This document shows, in pieces, positions 52,635 through 61,167 of a stretch of DNA of 64,000 nucleotides (its first letter is position 1; every line of letters begins with the position of its first letter). The stretch lies in the NCBI GenBank assembly GCA_012103295.1, contig WLXB01000001.1, positions 62,001 through 126,000 on the forward strand. The letters run 5' to 3'. The notes beneath the pieces were generated by a model. The model was not told the DNA's origin. It saw nothing but the letters and a program-made list of their open reading frames with translations, and made no database searches. The position numbers and the translations under genes were made by a program. Source of the stretch: Alphaproteobacteria bacterium. GTDB taxonomy: Bacteria; Pseudomonadota; Alphaproteobacteria; Rhodospirillales; Rhodospirillaceae.

Positions 52635-53519
52635 TTACCACTGTTTCTTGAGGCCAAGCTCGTCTCGCGCTTCCTGCGGACTCAGAACCCGCCCACCCAG
52701 CTCTTCAACTATGCGTTTCGCCTTTGCAACCAACTGGCCATTGGTCGCCAGCACACCTTTGGAAAGGTAAAGGCTGTCCTCTAAACCCACTCTCACGTGA
52801 CCACCGAGCAGCATCGCCTGCGCCACCATCGGCATCTGAGATCGCGAAATACCAAATGCCGCCCAATTGGCACCCGCGGGCAGCATCGAGCGTAGCGCCA
52901 TGATGGCCTCGGCGGTTGCCGGAGCGCCACTCGCGATATCGAGACAAAACTGGAACAACGGTGGGTCTTCAATAAGACCTTCCCGAACAAGCGTAAGGGC
53001 ATGCTGCATCTGGCCCATGTCGAATATTTCCAGCTCGGGCTTCACACCAAGCTCTTTTGCGCGTGCGGCCATCCACCGCAAATCCATGAGGCGATTGACC
53101 ACCACCGTGTCCTCACCGAAATTCATCGAGCCACAATCGAGCGTGCACACCTCAGGTTTCAGCTCTTCAATGTGGCGAAATCGCTCTTCCGCTGGAACCA
53201 AGTCTGTCTCCGCCCCCTGATTGCGCGGGTCCACATCGCCCAATTGAAGCTGCCCACCCATTCCAACAGTGAGATTAAGAACAATATCTGTCCCACTATC
53301 CCGCACACGTTGCACGACCTCGCGAAAATGATCGGGACTACGGCCGCCCTTACCGGTCTTGACGTCGCGTACGTGCACATGAACCACAGACGCGCCTTCC
53401 TTGGCAGCCTCTATAGCAGCGGCGGCAATCTGCTCTGGTGTTACCGGAACGTGCTCACTCTTGGCTACGGTGTCACCGGCACCTGTGAGCGCACAAGTCA
53501 GTACAACGTCAGTGTTCAT
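52635..53519 (-). CDS. Beta-keto acid cleavage enzyme (BKACE, DUF849 family)
   Basis: 294 residues from ATG 53519, with GGAGG 10 bases upstream; the longer start has none. The TIM barrel has VVLTCALTGAGD, then VHVHVRD with two of the metal His residues, and SMNFGED. The C-terminal part with NWAAFGISRSQMPM, HVRVGLEDSLYL and GRVLSPQEARDELGL is typical. BKACE enzymes join a beta-keto acid and acetyl-CoA to give acetoacetate and a CoA ester, and act on lysine or carnitine breakdown products among others. The exact keto acid is not known. It is 7 bp after the PhyH gene. Confidence 0.92.
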   Translation of the reverse strand: MNTDVVLTCALTGAGDTVAKSEHVPVTPEQIAAAAIEAAKEGASVVHVHVRDVKTGKGGRSPDHFREVVQRVRDSGTDIVLNLTVGMGGQLQLGDVDPRNQGAETDLVPAEERFRHIEELKPEVCTLDCGSMNFGEDTVVVNRLMDLRWMAARAKELGVKPELEIFDMGQMQHALTLVREGLIEDPPLFQFCLDIASGAPATAEAIMALRSMLPAGANWAAFGISRSQMPMVAQAMLLGGHVRVGLEDSLYLSKGVLATNGQLVAKAKRIVEELGGRVLSPQEARDELGLKKQW

Positions 53520-53526
53520 GGGGGTG

Positions 53527-54411
53527 TCACCTCCAACGATCAACCCATACAGGTCTCTCAATTCGAGTAACCCATGATCGTGGTTCTGCGGAACCTGTCA
53601 TTTCAGCATCAGTAAAGTCTCGAACATCCTGCGTCAGTTCACCCTTACGCAAAACCGGCAAACTTTGGCTATTGGCGCCATTGAAATAGCCAGCTCGAGC
53701 GAAGCGAAAATCAATGCTCCATCGAGAGTTCTCAGACCTATTCGGCAAAGACCGATGAGGCGTCAAATGAGAAAAGATGAGGTATGAGCCGCTGCCTATC
53801 TCGAACGCTTGCCTTTGAAACGAACTAGCAACGTCGCTCGGAATTTCCAGGTACCAGGATGAATTGCCGTACTCCTCAAGCGAATGAGGTTCATGTTTTA
53901 ACTCACCACTGTTGTGCTCTCCAACAGCCACTTCCAGACAGCCATTCTCGACAGTTGAATCCATCAGCGGAACCCAGAAGGTTATCTGAGGCGTTTGGTC
54001 AGCCCCTTTCTGGAGATATGAACTATCTTGGTGCCATGGAACCTCAAACAATTGCACCGCTGGAGGTTTTGGTCTGATGGCATAAAATGGATGAAGATCT
54101 ACGTCCGATCCTAGAAGCTCTTTGACTGCGGCCAGTATGTTTTCGTCGGTCGCCATAGAAACCAATTGTGCGGAGAGCTGCTGCGAATGGGTAAGAGTCA
54201 GCATCGCACCTGGGTGAGCGCTCTCTAATTCGATAGTTTTCTGATTCAGATTTAAGCCTTGAGACGAAAACGCATAGCCCAAATGAAGAGCTAATTGATC
54301 TAACCGCATACAAAAATAGGTGGACACTTTACTTAGCGTGTCCTCGCTCAACGCATTTTTGGCGAGGATAAAACCGTCCTTGTGAAAGGAGTGTACTTCC
54401 CTTTTTTCCAT
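53527..54411 (-). CDS. Phytanoyl-CoA dioxygenase family protein (PhyH), copy 3
   Basis: 294 residues from ATG 54411, with AGGTAAGG just upstream. The Fe(II) ligands are H and D in VPWHQDSSYL and the later His in SHLTPHRSLPN. It hydroxylates a small molecule or acyl chain with 2-oxoglutarate. The DNA is more AT-rich than the flanking regions, like the FkbM gene upstream, so the pair may have been acquired together. It follows the FkbM gene by 5 bp and precedes BKACE by 7 bp. Confidence 0.88.
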   Translation of the reverse strand: MEKREVHSFHKDGFILAKNALSEDTLSKVSTYFCMRLDQLALHLGYAFSSQGLNLNQKTIELESAHPGAMLTLTHSQQLSAQLVSMATDENILAAVKELLGSDVDLHPFYAIRPKPPAVQLFEVPWHQDSSYLQKGADQTPQITFWVPLMDSTVENGCLEVAVGEHNSGELKHEPHSLEEYGNSSWYLEIPSDVASSFQRQAFEIGSGSYLIFSHLTPHRSLPNRSENSRWSIDFRFARAGYFNGANSQSLPVLRKGELTQDVRDFTDAEMTGSAEPRSWVTRIERPVWVDRWR

Positions 54412-54416
54412 ATACC

Positions 54417-55514
54417 TTACCTGGGGACCGCAAACAAAATTGTATCCGTACAACTATCGGACTGATGTCTCACATAAAATTGGTGATCTGGAAGCCACTC
54501 GAATAGAAGTTCGGGTATCCGTACAAAATCTTCGACTTTGTGATACAGGCATATGGCCAATTTGGGTCGATGCTTCAAAATAGTATTTTTAGCTCCCGCA
54601 ATTGCATCGTATTCAGCCCCTTCAATATCCATCTTGATAATATCGGCCCTGCCCCCGTCCAAAATATTATCGATTGTCGTAAGTTCTATTTTGGTTTTTG
54701 AGGCTACCCCCTGACCATCGTCAGAAATTGATGAATACATTCCATTGAGAGACAATTCAGCTTCACCTTCGACCTTAGACAACCCTTTTCCAACTATTGA
54801 AATTCTTGAGTCAGTCTTCTCAAGATTGGAAAGCGCCTCAGCTCCAAATGAATCAGGCTCAACAGCATAAATATGGGCATACTCTCCCTTAGCCGCATCG
54901 ATAAATAGGTTGATTGTGTCACCATCAAATGCGCCACAGTCCATATAAATTGAGTCTTTAGAAGGTTGTAGAAGCGACGAGAACAGATACCAATCGTCCT
55001 TACCTGTATATGCGTCCTGGAAGTCTTTTCGCTCCCCCGTCAGATGCGCTCGCACTACATTTTTATATGCAGCCATAGATGCCTCATCCTCAAGGCGCTC
55101 TAAAATGTTGCTAAAGCGCAAATAATTGTCGGAAAAAAAGTTCTTGAACTCGAATGCATCAAAATAGTGACTGCATTCCAGGTCGACATCGCTAATTCTC
55201 TCGTGTCCGATTCTTTCTGTTAACTCTGAGTAAATCTCATCAAAATATGAAGGCGTTGAAATGACAAAAAGGACGTTTGGATACACACCCAATATTTCAT
55301 CGACTGAGGAAATTGTCAGACCGTTTTCAACTTTTGTGCCCTGTAGCGCGGGGCTTGAGTCACAAATTCCCACGACATTAAAGTTATACCTGAGCAGCTT
55401 CCTCAATATTGCAGGCATTGCGAACCCCGCGCCATAGAGCACGATTGGGCCGCCATCGTTTCTAGCTTCTAGAAACGTGTCGACTTTATTGTCTATCGCC
55501 AACAAACTTTTCAA
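54417..55514 (-). CDS. FkbM-family methyltransferase
   Basis: 365 residues. The N-terminus (about 20-110) is a Rossmann-like domain with IVLYGAGFAMPAILRKL, as found in FkbM proteins of polysaccharide and natural-product clusters. The C-terminal methyltransferase has IYMDCGAFDGDTINLF, YAVEPD, and IIKMDIEGAEYDAIAG, a hallmark of FkbM. It likely O-methylates a sugar or hydroxyl. The start is TTG 55514 with AGGA eight bases upstream; an out-of-frame ATG at 55520 could point to a one-base frameshift. The DNA is clearly AT-richer (25 GC of 60 at 54421-54480, 23 of 60 at 54661-54720). Confidence 0.87.
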   Translation of the reverse strand: MKSLLAIDNKVDTFLEARNDGGPIVLYGAGFAMPAILRKLLRYNFNVVGICDSSPALQGTKVENGLTISSVDEILGVYPNVLFVISTPSYFDEIYSELTERIGHERISDVDLECSHYFDAFEFKNFFSDNYLRFSNILERLEDEASMAAYKNVVRAHLTGERKDFQDAYTGKDDWYLFSSLLQPSKDSIYMDCGAFDGDTINLFIDAAKGEYAHIYAVEPDSFGAEALSNLEKTDSRISIVGKGLSKVEGEAELSLNGMYSSISDDGQGVASKTKIELTTIDNILDGGRADIIKMDIEGAEYDAIAGAKNTILKHRPKLAICLYHKVEDFVRIPELLFEWLPDHQFYVRHQSDSCTDTILFAVPR

Positions 55515-55896
55515 AATTCATTTCCTACATCTGGAAAATGGGCATCAGAGAGATCGTGCGGATTCTAAAGAAATGCGTGTGTGGTATGGTAGTTTAGTAG
55601 CGACAGATTGAGTAGGGAAAGCGTTTCTCTAGTGCTTTCGCCAGCGCAATCCCAATAATCACGTACAGACAAGGCCACCAAGTCGTTGAGTTCACCAGTG
55701 GACAGAACGTGCGCCGCAAGCGTGCCATTTTGGAAACGAAATCCACCCAAACTGTTCATTTAAGTGCCCAAGAAAACAAGTGGAAATTCGGTTAAGTCAT
55801 TGGCCTAGAAGAACTATTTGATCGTTTGGGTCTTTTTTGAAGTGAGCGCTATTCCGCTCTACGTGGCTAATACGACAGAGCTGTTGCCCTTGATTT
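55515..55896. other. Gene-free, AT-rich gap between the FkbM and GMC genes
   Basis: 382 bp with no convincing gene. A 64-codon open frame on the minus strand (55565-55759) has no ribosome site and is treated as doubtful. A 5-bp stem with a 6-base loop (GAGCG...CGCTC) lies near 55842-55857, with T6 just before it on the plus strand, which is the wrong side for a plus-strand terminator. The promoter of the FkbM operon should be in this gap. Confidence 0.5.
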
Positions 55897-57489
55897 TTAT
55901 TCAAGAACCATCGATGCGCCTTTTTCGGCGATCATCATTGTAGGAATACTCGTGTTTCCACTCGGTATTTTAGGTATGGCAGACGCATCTATGACCCGAA
56001 GGTTATTCACACCCCGCACTCGCAAATTATCGTCCAACACAGCATCGTCATCCGCACCCATCCGACAGGTACCGACCGGATGAAAAATCGTATCAACCGA
56101 GCTACGAATCCAAGTGTCGATCTGATCATCTCTGACAGCATCTATACCCGGTGAAATCTCCGCACCCCTGTAGGGTTCTAGGGCTGACTGCTCGGCGATG
56201 CTTCGGATCAACCGCACGCCATCTCGCAGACACGAGATATCATCTGGATCACTCAAGTAGTTGGGATCAATGCGCGGCTTATCCATCGGATTAGGCGATG
56301 TGATTGAGATTGAGCCTCTGCTCTTCGGCCTCAGCTGATAGACGTTGGTCAGAAAACCGTGCTGCATTTGGCCGGCTTGCGTGGTCGCCAAAGATAATCC
56401 AGGTACAAAAGTGACGTGGACATCGGGGCGATCAAGCTCTGGGCGGGTCTTCAAAAACCCACCCACTTCCAGTGGTACAGACGCGGCCGGCCCAGTGCCA
56501 AAAAGCATCTGTCTTAGGCCCGCGAAGATAGCCCGATCGGGTCGCATCAATCCGAATAGTGTGATTGGTTCCAAGCACTTATGCTGGAGGTAAACCCCGA
56601 TATGGTCTTGTAAATTTTGGCCAACAGCAGGCCGGTCGACAAGACACGGCACATTGAAACTTTGAAGAGTAGCTCCATCACCGATACCTGAAAGCTGTAA
56701 GAGTTGAGGAGAATTAACCGCTCCACAAGCCAAGATCACTTCGCGGCTCGCGGTGTACGTTTTTGAATGCGAGCCGATCTGGCATTCAAGCCCCGTACAC
56801 ACACCCTCAGCAACCATGAGTCGCTGGGCTTGTGCTCGCGTTACAACGGTTAGGTTCTGGCGATTCCGAATGGGTTCAAGAAAAGCCGCAGCAGCTGAGA
56901 CGCGACGCCCATTTCTTATGTTGAAGTCATAGGCGCCAACACCTTCTTGGCTCGCACCGTTAAAGTCCTCATTGTCAACCTGGCCGGTCGCCCGCGCGCA
57001 TTCCAACCATGCATCATAGAGCGGATGTTCTGCTTTCGCTTTCTCCGTATGCAAATCCCCACTACGGCCATGATAAGTAATATCGTCGCCATGGCTCGCG
57101 TTTCGCTCAAAGGACTTAAAGAATGGCAGAACATCATCGTAGGACCAGCCATTCAATCCCGCTTGACGCCAATCGTCATAGTCTTGACGCTGACCACGCA
57201 TGTACATCATGCCATTGATCGCTGTTGAACCGCCCAACACCTTTCCACGCGGCCATTTTATACTGCGGCCCTGCAAACCATCCTGTGGCTCGGTGGCGTA
57301 CCCCCAGTTCAGCGATGGTGTGAAATACAGAAGCCCCGCGACAAGAGGCATTCGGATGAGCGGATTCCAATCCTTGCCGCCAGCTTCCAATAGTAGAACG
57401 CGATTGGACGGATCAGACGACAATCTATTTGCGAGAAGGCAGCCCGCGGCGCCGGCCCCTACAATAATGAAATCGTAGTTGTCACTCAT
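55897..57489 (-). CDS. GMC-family FAD oxidoreductase (choline dehydrogenase-like)
   Basis: 530 residues. FAD motif FIIVGAGAAGCLLANRL at about 6-22, GMC signature WPRGKVLGGSTAINGMMYM (in part), second signature GAVNSPQLLQLSGIG, and catalytic FHPVGTCRMG and PSGNTSIPTMMIAEKG. It oxidises an alcohol group to an aldehyde or ketone. It starts 3 bp after the stop of the ABC ATPase gene, so it is in the ABC importer operon and probably oxidises the imported compound. Cytosolic. Confidence 0.92.
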   Translation of the reverse strand: MSDNYDFIIVGAGAAGCLLANRLSSDPSNRVLLLEAGGKDWNPLIRMPLVAGLLYFTPSLNWGYATEPQDGLQGRSIKWPRGKVLGGSTAINGMMYMRGQRQDYDDWRQAGLNGWSYDDVLPFFKSFERNASHGDDITYHGRSGDLHTEKAKAEHPLYDAWLECARATGQVDNEDFNGASQEGVGAYDFNIRNGRRVSAAAAFLEPIRNRQNLTVVTRAQAQRLMVAEGVCTGLECQIGSHSKTYTASREVILACGAVNSPQLLQLSGIGDGATLQSFNVPCLVDRPAVGQNLQDHIGVYLQHKCLEPITLFGLMRPDRAIFAGLRQMLFGTGPAASVPLEVGGFLKTRPELDRPDVHVTFVPGLSLATTQAGQMQHGFLTNVYQLRPKSRGSISITSPNPMDKPRIDPNYLSDPDDISCLRDGVRLIRSIAEQSALEPYRGAEISPGIDAVRDDQIDTWIRSSVDTIFHPVGTCRMGADDDAVLDDNLRVRGVNNLRVIDASAIPKIPSGNTSIPTMMIAEKGASMVLE

Positions 57490-57492
57490 ACC

Positions 57493-59271
57493 TTAACTCG
57501 CTTCATCGAGCTCAAACTGGCCAACACGCATACATCGGACATCATGATGGCTAGAAAACGGACTGAGACTCTGACGCTCCTTGTGGCAAGCGTCGGTTGC
57601 ATGCGCACAACGGGTGGCTAGATAGCACCCTACTGGCAAATCAATGGGGCTTGGAATTTCCCCTTCTAAATCTACGCGATCTAATCTCTCTACACGCCGC
57701 GTCTCGGGGTTCTCTTCGAGGTGAGCTCCTATCAACGCTTTCGTATAGGGATGAATCGGCTTTTCAAAAATATCTACGGTTGGACCGACTTCGACGACCT
57801 GCCCCAAGTACATCACCACAACCCGGTCACACGCAGACGCGACGGAAGTCAGGTCATGGGAAATCAACAAGTATGACAAGCCAAGCTCAGTGCGGAGACG
57901 TTTTAGAACGTCGAGGATGACATGACGATCTTGAGGCGCAAGCATTGATGTCGGTTCGTCAAGCACCAGGAAATCCGGCTTCATGAGCAACGCGCGCGCT
58001 ATGGCGATTCGTTGCAAAACACCCGCACTCAGGTCCCGTGGTCGACGCGATAGTACTGAGAATTCCACAGACACACGACTAAGGCTTTCCTCGATGACAC
58101 CTCTAGCCTCAGCCGGCGAAGCAATCTTATGAATCACTAGGGGATCCAACAAAGATTTCTCAATCGACCACCTTGGATCAAAACTATCGTATGGATCCTG
58201 TTGGACAATCTGAATTCGTTGCCTGAGCTTACGCAGCGTATGTCCACCAATCGCGGCCAGATCTTGACCGTCAAACGTAATTTTACCGGCATCTGCCTCT
58301 AGGAGCTTCAGCAAGCAACGCCCAACCGTTGACTTTCCTGACCCTGACTCACCAACGAGCCCAACACTTTCGCCCGCAAAGAGAGATAACGACACATCAT
58401 CGACGGCCTGAACGACTTTCTTTGTCCCCCGCAAAGGAAACGTTTTACGCAACCCTTCGACTCTCAGCAGTGGCTCATGATTCTGACGTTCGCGCTCAAC
58501 GGCGGAAGGAGACTGAGTAGAGCGTTTGGTCGAAGCAGATATAAATGCAGAAGCCGAGACATCTTTCGCCACGTGGCCAGCGTCTAGCTCGATCACGCGG
58601 TCACAGTAATTTGCCAAGATACCCGGCTCTTGCGTTACCAAGACCATCGCCGTTCCGGTCTCGCGGGATGTTTCCCACATCGTGTCGAGAAATTGTGCTT
58701 GAACTGTCACATCGAGGCCACTGGTCGGCTCGTCGGCAATCAGCAATTTTGGATTAGTAGAAAGCGCGAGAGCAATGAGCACGCGCTGCGCCATACCACC
58801 AGAGAGTTCATGGACAAACGCATCTGAGCGCCGTTCGGGGTCGTTGATACCAACCAAACGTAACATTTCGATTGCACGCTGCTGCGCTTCTGTCCGACCG
58901 GAGTCCTTGTGGGCTTGGTAAACGCGGCTTATCTGACGACCGACCTGGTACATGGGATGCAAAGCGGACCGCGGATTCTGGACAATGAGGGCAATGTCCC
59001 GACCTCTGACCCTTTCAAGCTCCTCATCAGACAATGCCAGCAGGTCGTGTCCATCGAAATCGATCTTACCGCCAGTAACCTGCGCTCCGCGACGCGTCAG
59101 GCCAAGCAACGCATAAGCCAAGGTGGATTTGCCTGAACCGCTACTGCCGGTTAAGCCAACAATCTCACCCGCAGCAATGTCTAGGTTTATATCCGTTAGA
59201 GTTGGGTTTTCAGCAGCATATTGGACCGACAGGCCACGAGCCGATAACACGGTGTTTTTGTTATCGGCCAT
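57493..59271 (-). CDS. Double ABC ATPase for a peptide/opine-type importer (DppD-DppF fusion)
   Basis: 592 residues from ATG 59271, with GGAG seven bases upstream; 11 bp overlap with the permease gene. Two ABC domains: the first has Walker A GSSGSGKST and signature LSGGMAQR; the second has Walker A GESGSGKST and signature LSAGVLQR with LLMKPDFLVLDEPTSMLA. A C-terminal oligopeptide-transport extension ends HPYTKALIGAHLEENP and has Cys residues (GCYLATRC...C). In many bacteria these two ATPases are separate genes; fusion is also common. It drives the importer encoded by the three upstream genes. Confidence 0.93.
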   Translation of the reverse strand: MADNKNTVLSARGLSVQYAAENPTLTDINLDIAAGEIVGLTGSSGSGKSTLAYALLGLTRRGAQVTGGKIDFDGHDLLALSDEELERVRGRDIALIVQNPRSALHPMYQVGRQISRVYQAHKDSGRTEAQQRAIEMLRLVGINDPERRSDAFVHELSGGMAQRVLIALALSTNPKLLIADEPTSGLDVTVQAQFLDTMWETSRETGTAMVLVTQEPGILANYCDRVIELDAGHVAKDVSASAFISASTKRSTQSPSAVERERQNHEPLLRVEGLRKTFPLRGTKKVVQAVDDVSLSLFAGESVGLVGESGSGKSTVGRCLLKLLEADAGKITFDGQDLAAIGGHTLRKLRQRIQIVQQDPYDSFDPRWSIEKSLLDPLVIHKIASPAEARGVIEESLSRVSVEFSVLSRRPRDLSAGVLQRIAIARALLMKPDFLVLDEPTSMLAPQDRHVILDVLKRLRTELGLSYLLISHDLTSVASACDRVVVMYLGQVVEVGPTVDIFEKPIHPYTKALIGAHLEENPETRRVERLDRVDLEGEIPSPIDLPVGCYLATRCAHATDACHKERQSLSPFSSHHDVRCMRVGQFELDEAS

Positions 59272-60142
59272 AACGTTTCTCCAATACGTGGCCACATACC
59301 GCAAAGCCAAACACGGTCACGGAAATTGCGATCCCCGGGAAAAGGCTTGGCCACCAGTCCCCTAGCACCAATTGTGTGGCACCGGTCGCGATCATGGACC
59401 CCCACTCCGGCGTTGGGGGCCGCACGCCGGCACCAACAAAACTCAATCCAGCTGTAAGCAGTATCGCGAACCCAATTGTGACTGAGAATTGAATCAATGA
59501 GGGGCCAATAGCGTTGGGCAAAATGTGGTGTCGGGCGATCCCAAGCTCTGTCTTACCGAGCGCACGCGCGGCCTCAATAAAACTACGTTCCCGCAGCGCC
59601 AGCACTTCAGTGCGAGTTAATCGCAGGTATATGGGCGCATACAAAAGTGACATCGCCAGAACAATGTTAACCCAAGACCGTCCGGCAAGAGCAACCAGGA
59701 TCATCGCGGTAATAAAAACAGGAAACGATTGCAGCAGATCAGCAGTTCGCAAAAGCGTTTCCGTCCATATATTTCTGAAATAGCCCGAGATAACACCCAA
59801 GGAGACTCCAATGATCACACTAACGATGTTTGCACTAAGCGCGATGATGAGGTCCGTGCGCGTCGCCTCTATAGTTCGACTAAACACATCCAGACCCGAT
59901 GCATCGGTTCCAAACCAATGCGGTGTCGGTGAGCCGTTCGCGATAGTCTGCCAAAATAGAGACGGCCACGCTGACAAAGGTGGTGGTGGCATCGATACAT
60001 TCTCAGTCGCCTGTGTCGGGTCATAAGGAATCAGCCAAGGCGAAAAAATAGCCAAGAAGACTGCGCAAGAAACGATTCCCACACCGATCCATGCCAGAAC
60101 GCCAAACGCCGCGCTTTCATCCCGATTGCCAGTGTTGCTCAT
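59261..60142 (-). CDS. ABC importer permease, DppC type
   Basis: 293 residues with about six membrane segments. The permease loop EAARALGKTELGIARHHILPNAIGP (in part) is the conserved EAA motif that docks on the ATPase. The N-terminus carries the periplasmic IANGSPTPHWFGTDASGLDVFSR region typical of DppC (FGTD-x-x-GxDVxSR). It overlaps the DppB-type gene by 4 bp (ATGA) and is followed by the ATPase gene with an 11-bp overlap. Confidence 0.92.
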   Translation of the reverse strand: MSNTGNRDESAAFGVLAWIGVGIVSCAVFLAIFSPWLIPYDPTQATENVSMPPPPLSAWPSLFWQTIANGSPTPHWFGTDASGLDVFSRTIEATRTDLIIALSANIVSVIIGVSLGVISGYFRNIWTETLLRTADLLQSFPVFITAMILVALAGRSWVNIVLAMSLLYAPIYLRLTRTEVLALRERSFIEAARALGKTELGIARHHILPNAIGPSLIQFSVTIGFAILLTAGLSFVGAGVRPPTPEWGSMIATGATQLVLGDWWPSLFPGIAISVTVFGFAVCGHVLEKRYGR

Positions 60143-61167
60143 ACTGAAACTCGCGGATCAAGCAGCGCCTGACACACATCGATGGCGAGATAGATCAGCA
60201 GTGTTAGTGCCGATATCGTCAGGACAACGCCTTGGATCGCCGGATAGTCAAAGGCCAGAATCGAGCGGATGGCGTATTGGCCCAGTCCACTAATGGAAAA
60301 AATACTTTCTATTAGGACCGCGCCGCCAATCATGAAGCCAAATAATATGCCAATGAGCGTAAGGGCCGGCGCGAATGCGGCCCGCAAAGCATCACGGGCC
60401 AGCACACCACGGGGCAATCCGGCTGCTTGTCCATAAAACATGAAATCTGCGTTCATCGTTTGAGCGACGTTCTCACGAACCATTTTTATAATCGGCCCGC
60501 TCAAGACAAACGACAACGTTAGGATTGGAAGACTGAGATACCACAGTGCCTCCAGGAAAATATCCACGCGACCTGCCAGCAGCGCATCGATAGTAATTGC
60601 GCCAGTCACAAAATCGGGTGGGTCCGTTAAGGGCGATAGTCGACCGAGTGGACCGGGTGCAATTCCAAGCACGACGAAAAAGACAAAGATAAAAATGATG
60701 CCCCAACTGAACTCCGGCTGAGACCCGGCAAAAAGGCCGTAGACCAACGTGCCCTTATCCGCTGCACCGCCGGGGTTCACCGCACCCAGAACCCCGATCG
60801 GAACTCCGAGCCCGACCGCGATCAGAAAAGACAACGTAATGAGTTCTAAGGTGACCGGAAGATATTGACGAATTTCCTGATTGACTGACGAACCCGTGAC
60901 CCATGATGTCCCCAGTTCTCCACGGAATAATCCACCCCCGTCATTGCCTTCGCCAAATAGAAAAGCTTCGAACTGTCGAGTCACGGGAAGATCGAGACCC
61001 AAAGATTGCTCAGCCAACGCGTAAGCTTCAGGGCTGGCATTCATTCCAACGAATCGGGCAACAGGATCGGCAGGCAGCAAACGGATCAAGAAGAACACAG
61101 CAACAATCAACACGCTGAGCTGAACCAGGCCGACAGCCAACCGGCGAAGTGTGAAACGCCAGATCAT
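60139..61167 (-). CDS. ABC importer permease, DppB type
   Basis: 342 residues with about six membrane segments. The N-terminal helix is followed by LIRLLPADPVARFVG, as in DppB and OppB, and the cytoplasmic loop FMFYGQAAGLPRGVLARDALRAA (in part) is the EAA-type docking motif. The periplasmic insertion near residues 60-80 is longer than in E. coli DppB. It overlaps the binding-protein gene by 4 bp and the DppC-type gene by 4 bp. Confidence 0.92.
   Translation of the reverse strand: MIWRFTLRRLAVGLVQLSVLIVAVFFLIRLLPADPVARFVGMNASPEAYALAEQSLGLDLPVTRQFEAFLFGEGNDGGGLFRGELGTSWVTGSSVNQEIRQYLPVTLELITLSFLIAVGLGVPIGVLGAVNPGGAADKGTLVYGLFAGSQPEFSWGIIFIFVFFVVLGIAPGPLGRLSPLTDPPDFVTGAITIDALLAGRVDIFLEALWYLSLPILTLSFVLSGPIIKMVRENVAQTMNADFMFYGQAAGLPRGVLARDALRAAFAPALTLIGILFGFMIGGAVLIESIFSISGLGQYAIRSILAFDYPAIQGVVLTISALTLLIYLAIDVCQALLDPRVSV

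Noticed and set aside
55565..55759. 64-codon open frame between the FkbM and GMC genes, considered as a modified-peptide precursor or small gene
   Set aside because: No ribosome site before its ATG, no leader/core pattern, and no modification genes apart from FkbM and PhyH that are better explained by the catabolic operon.
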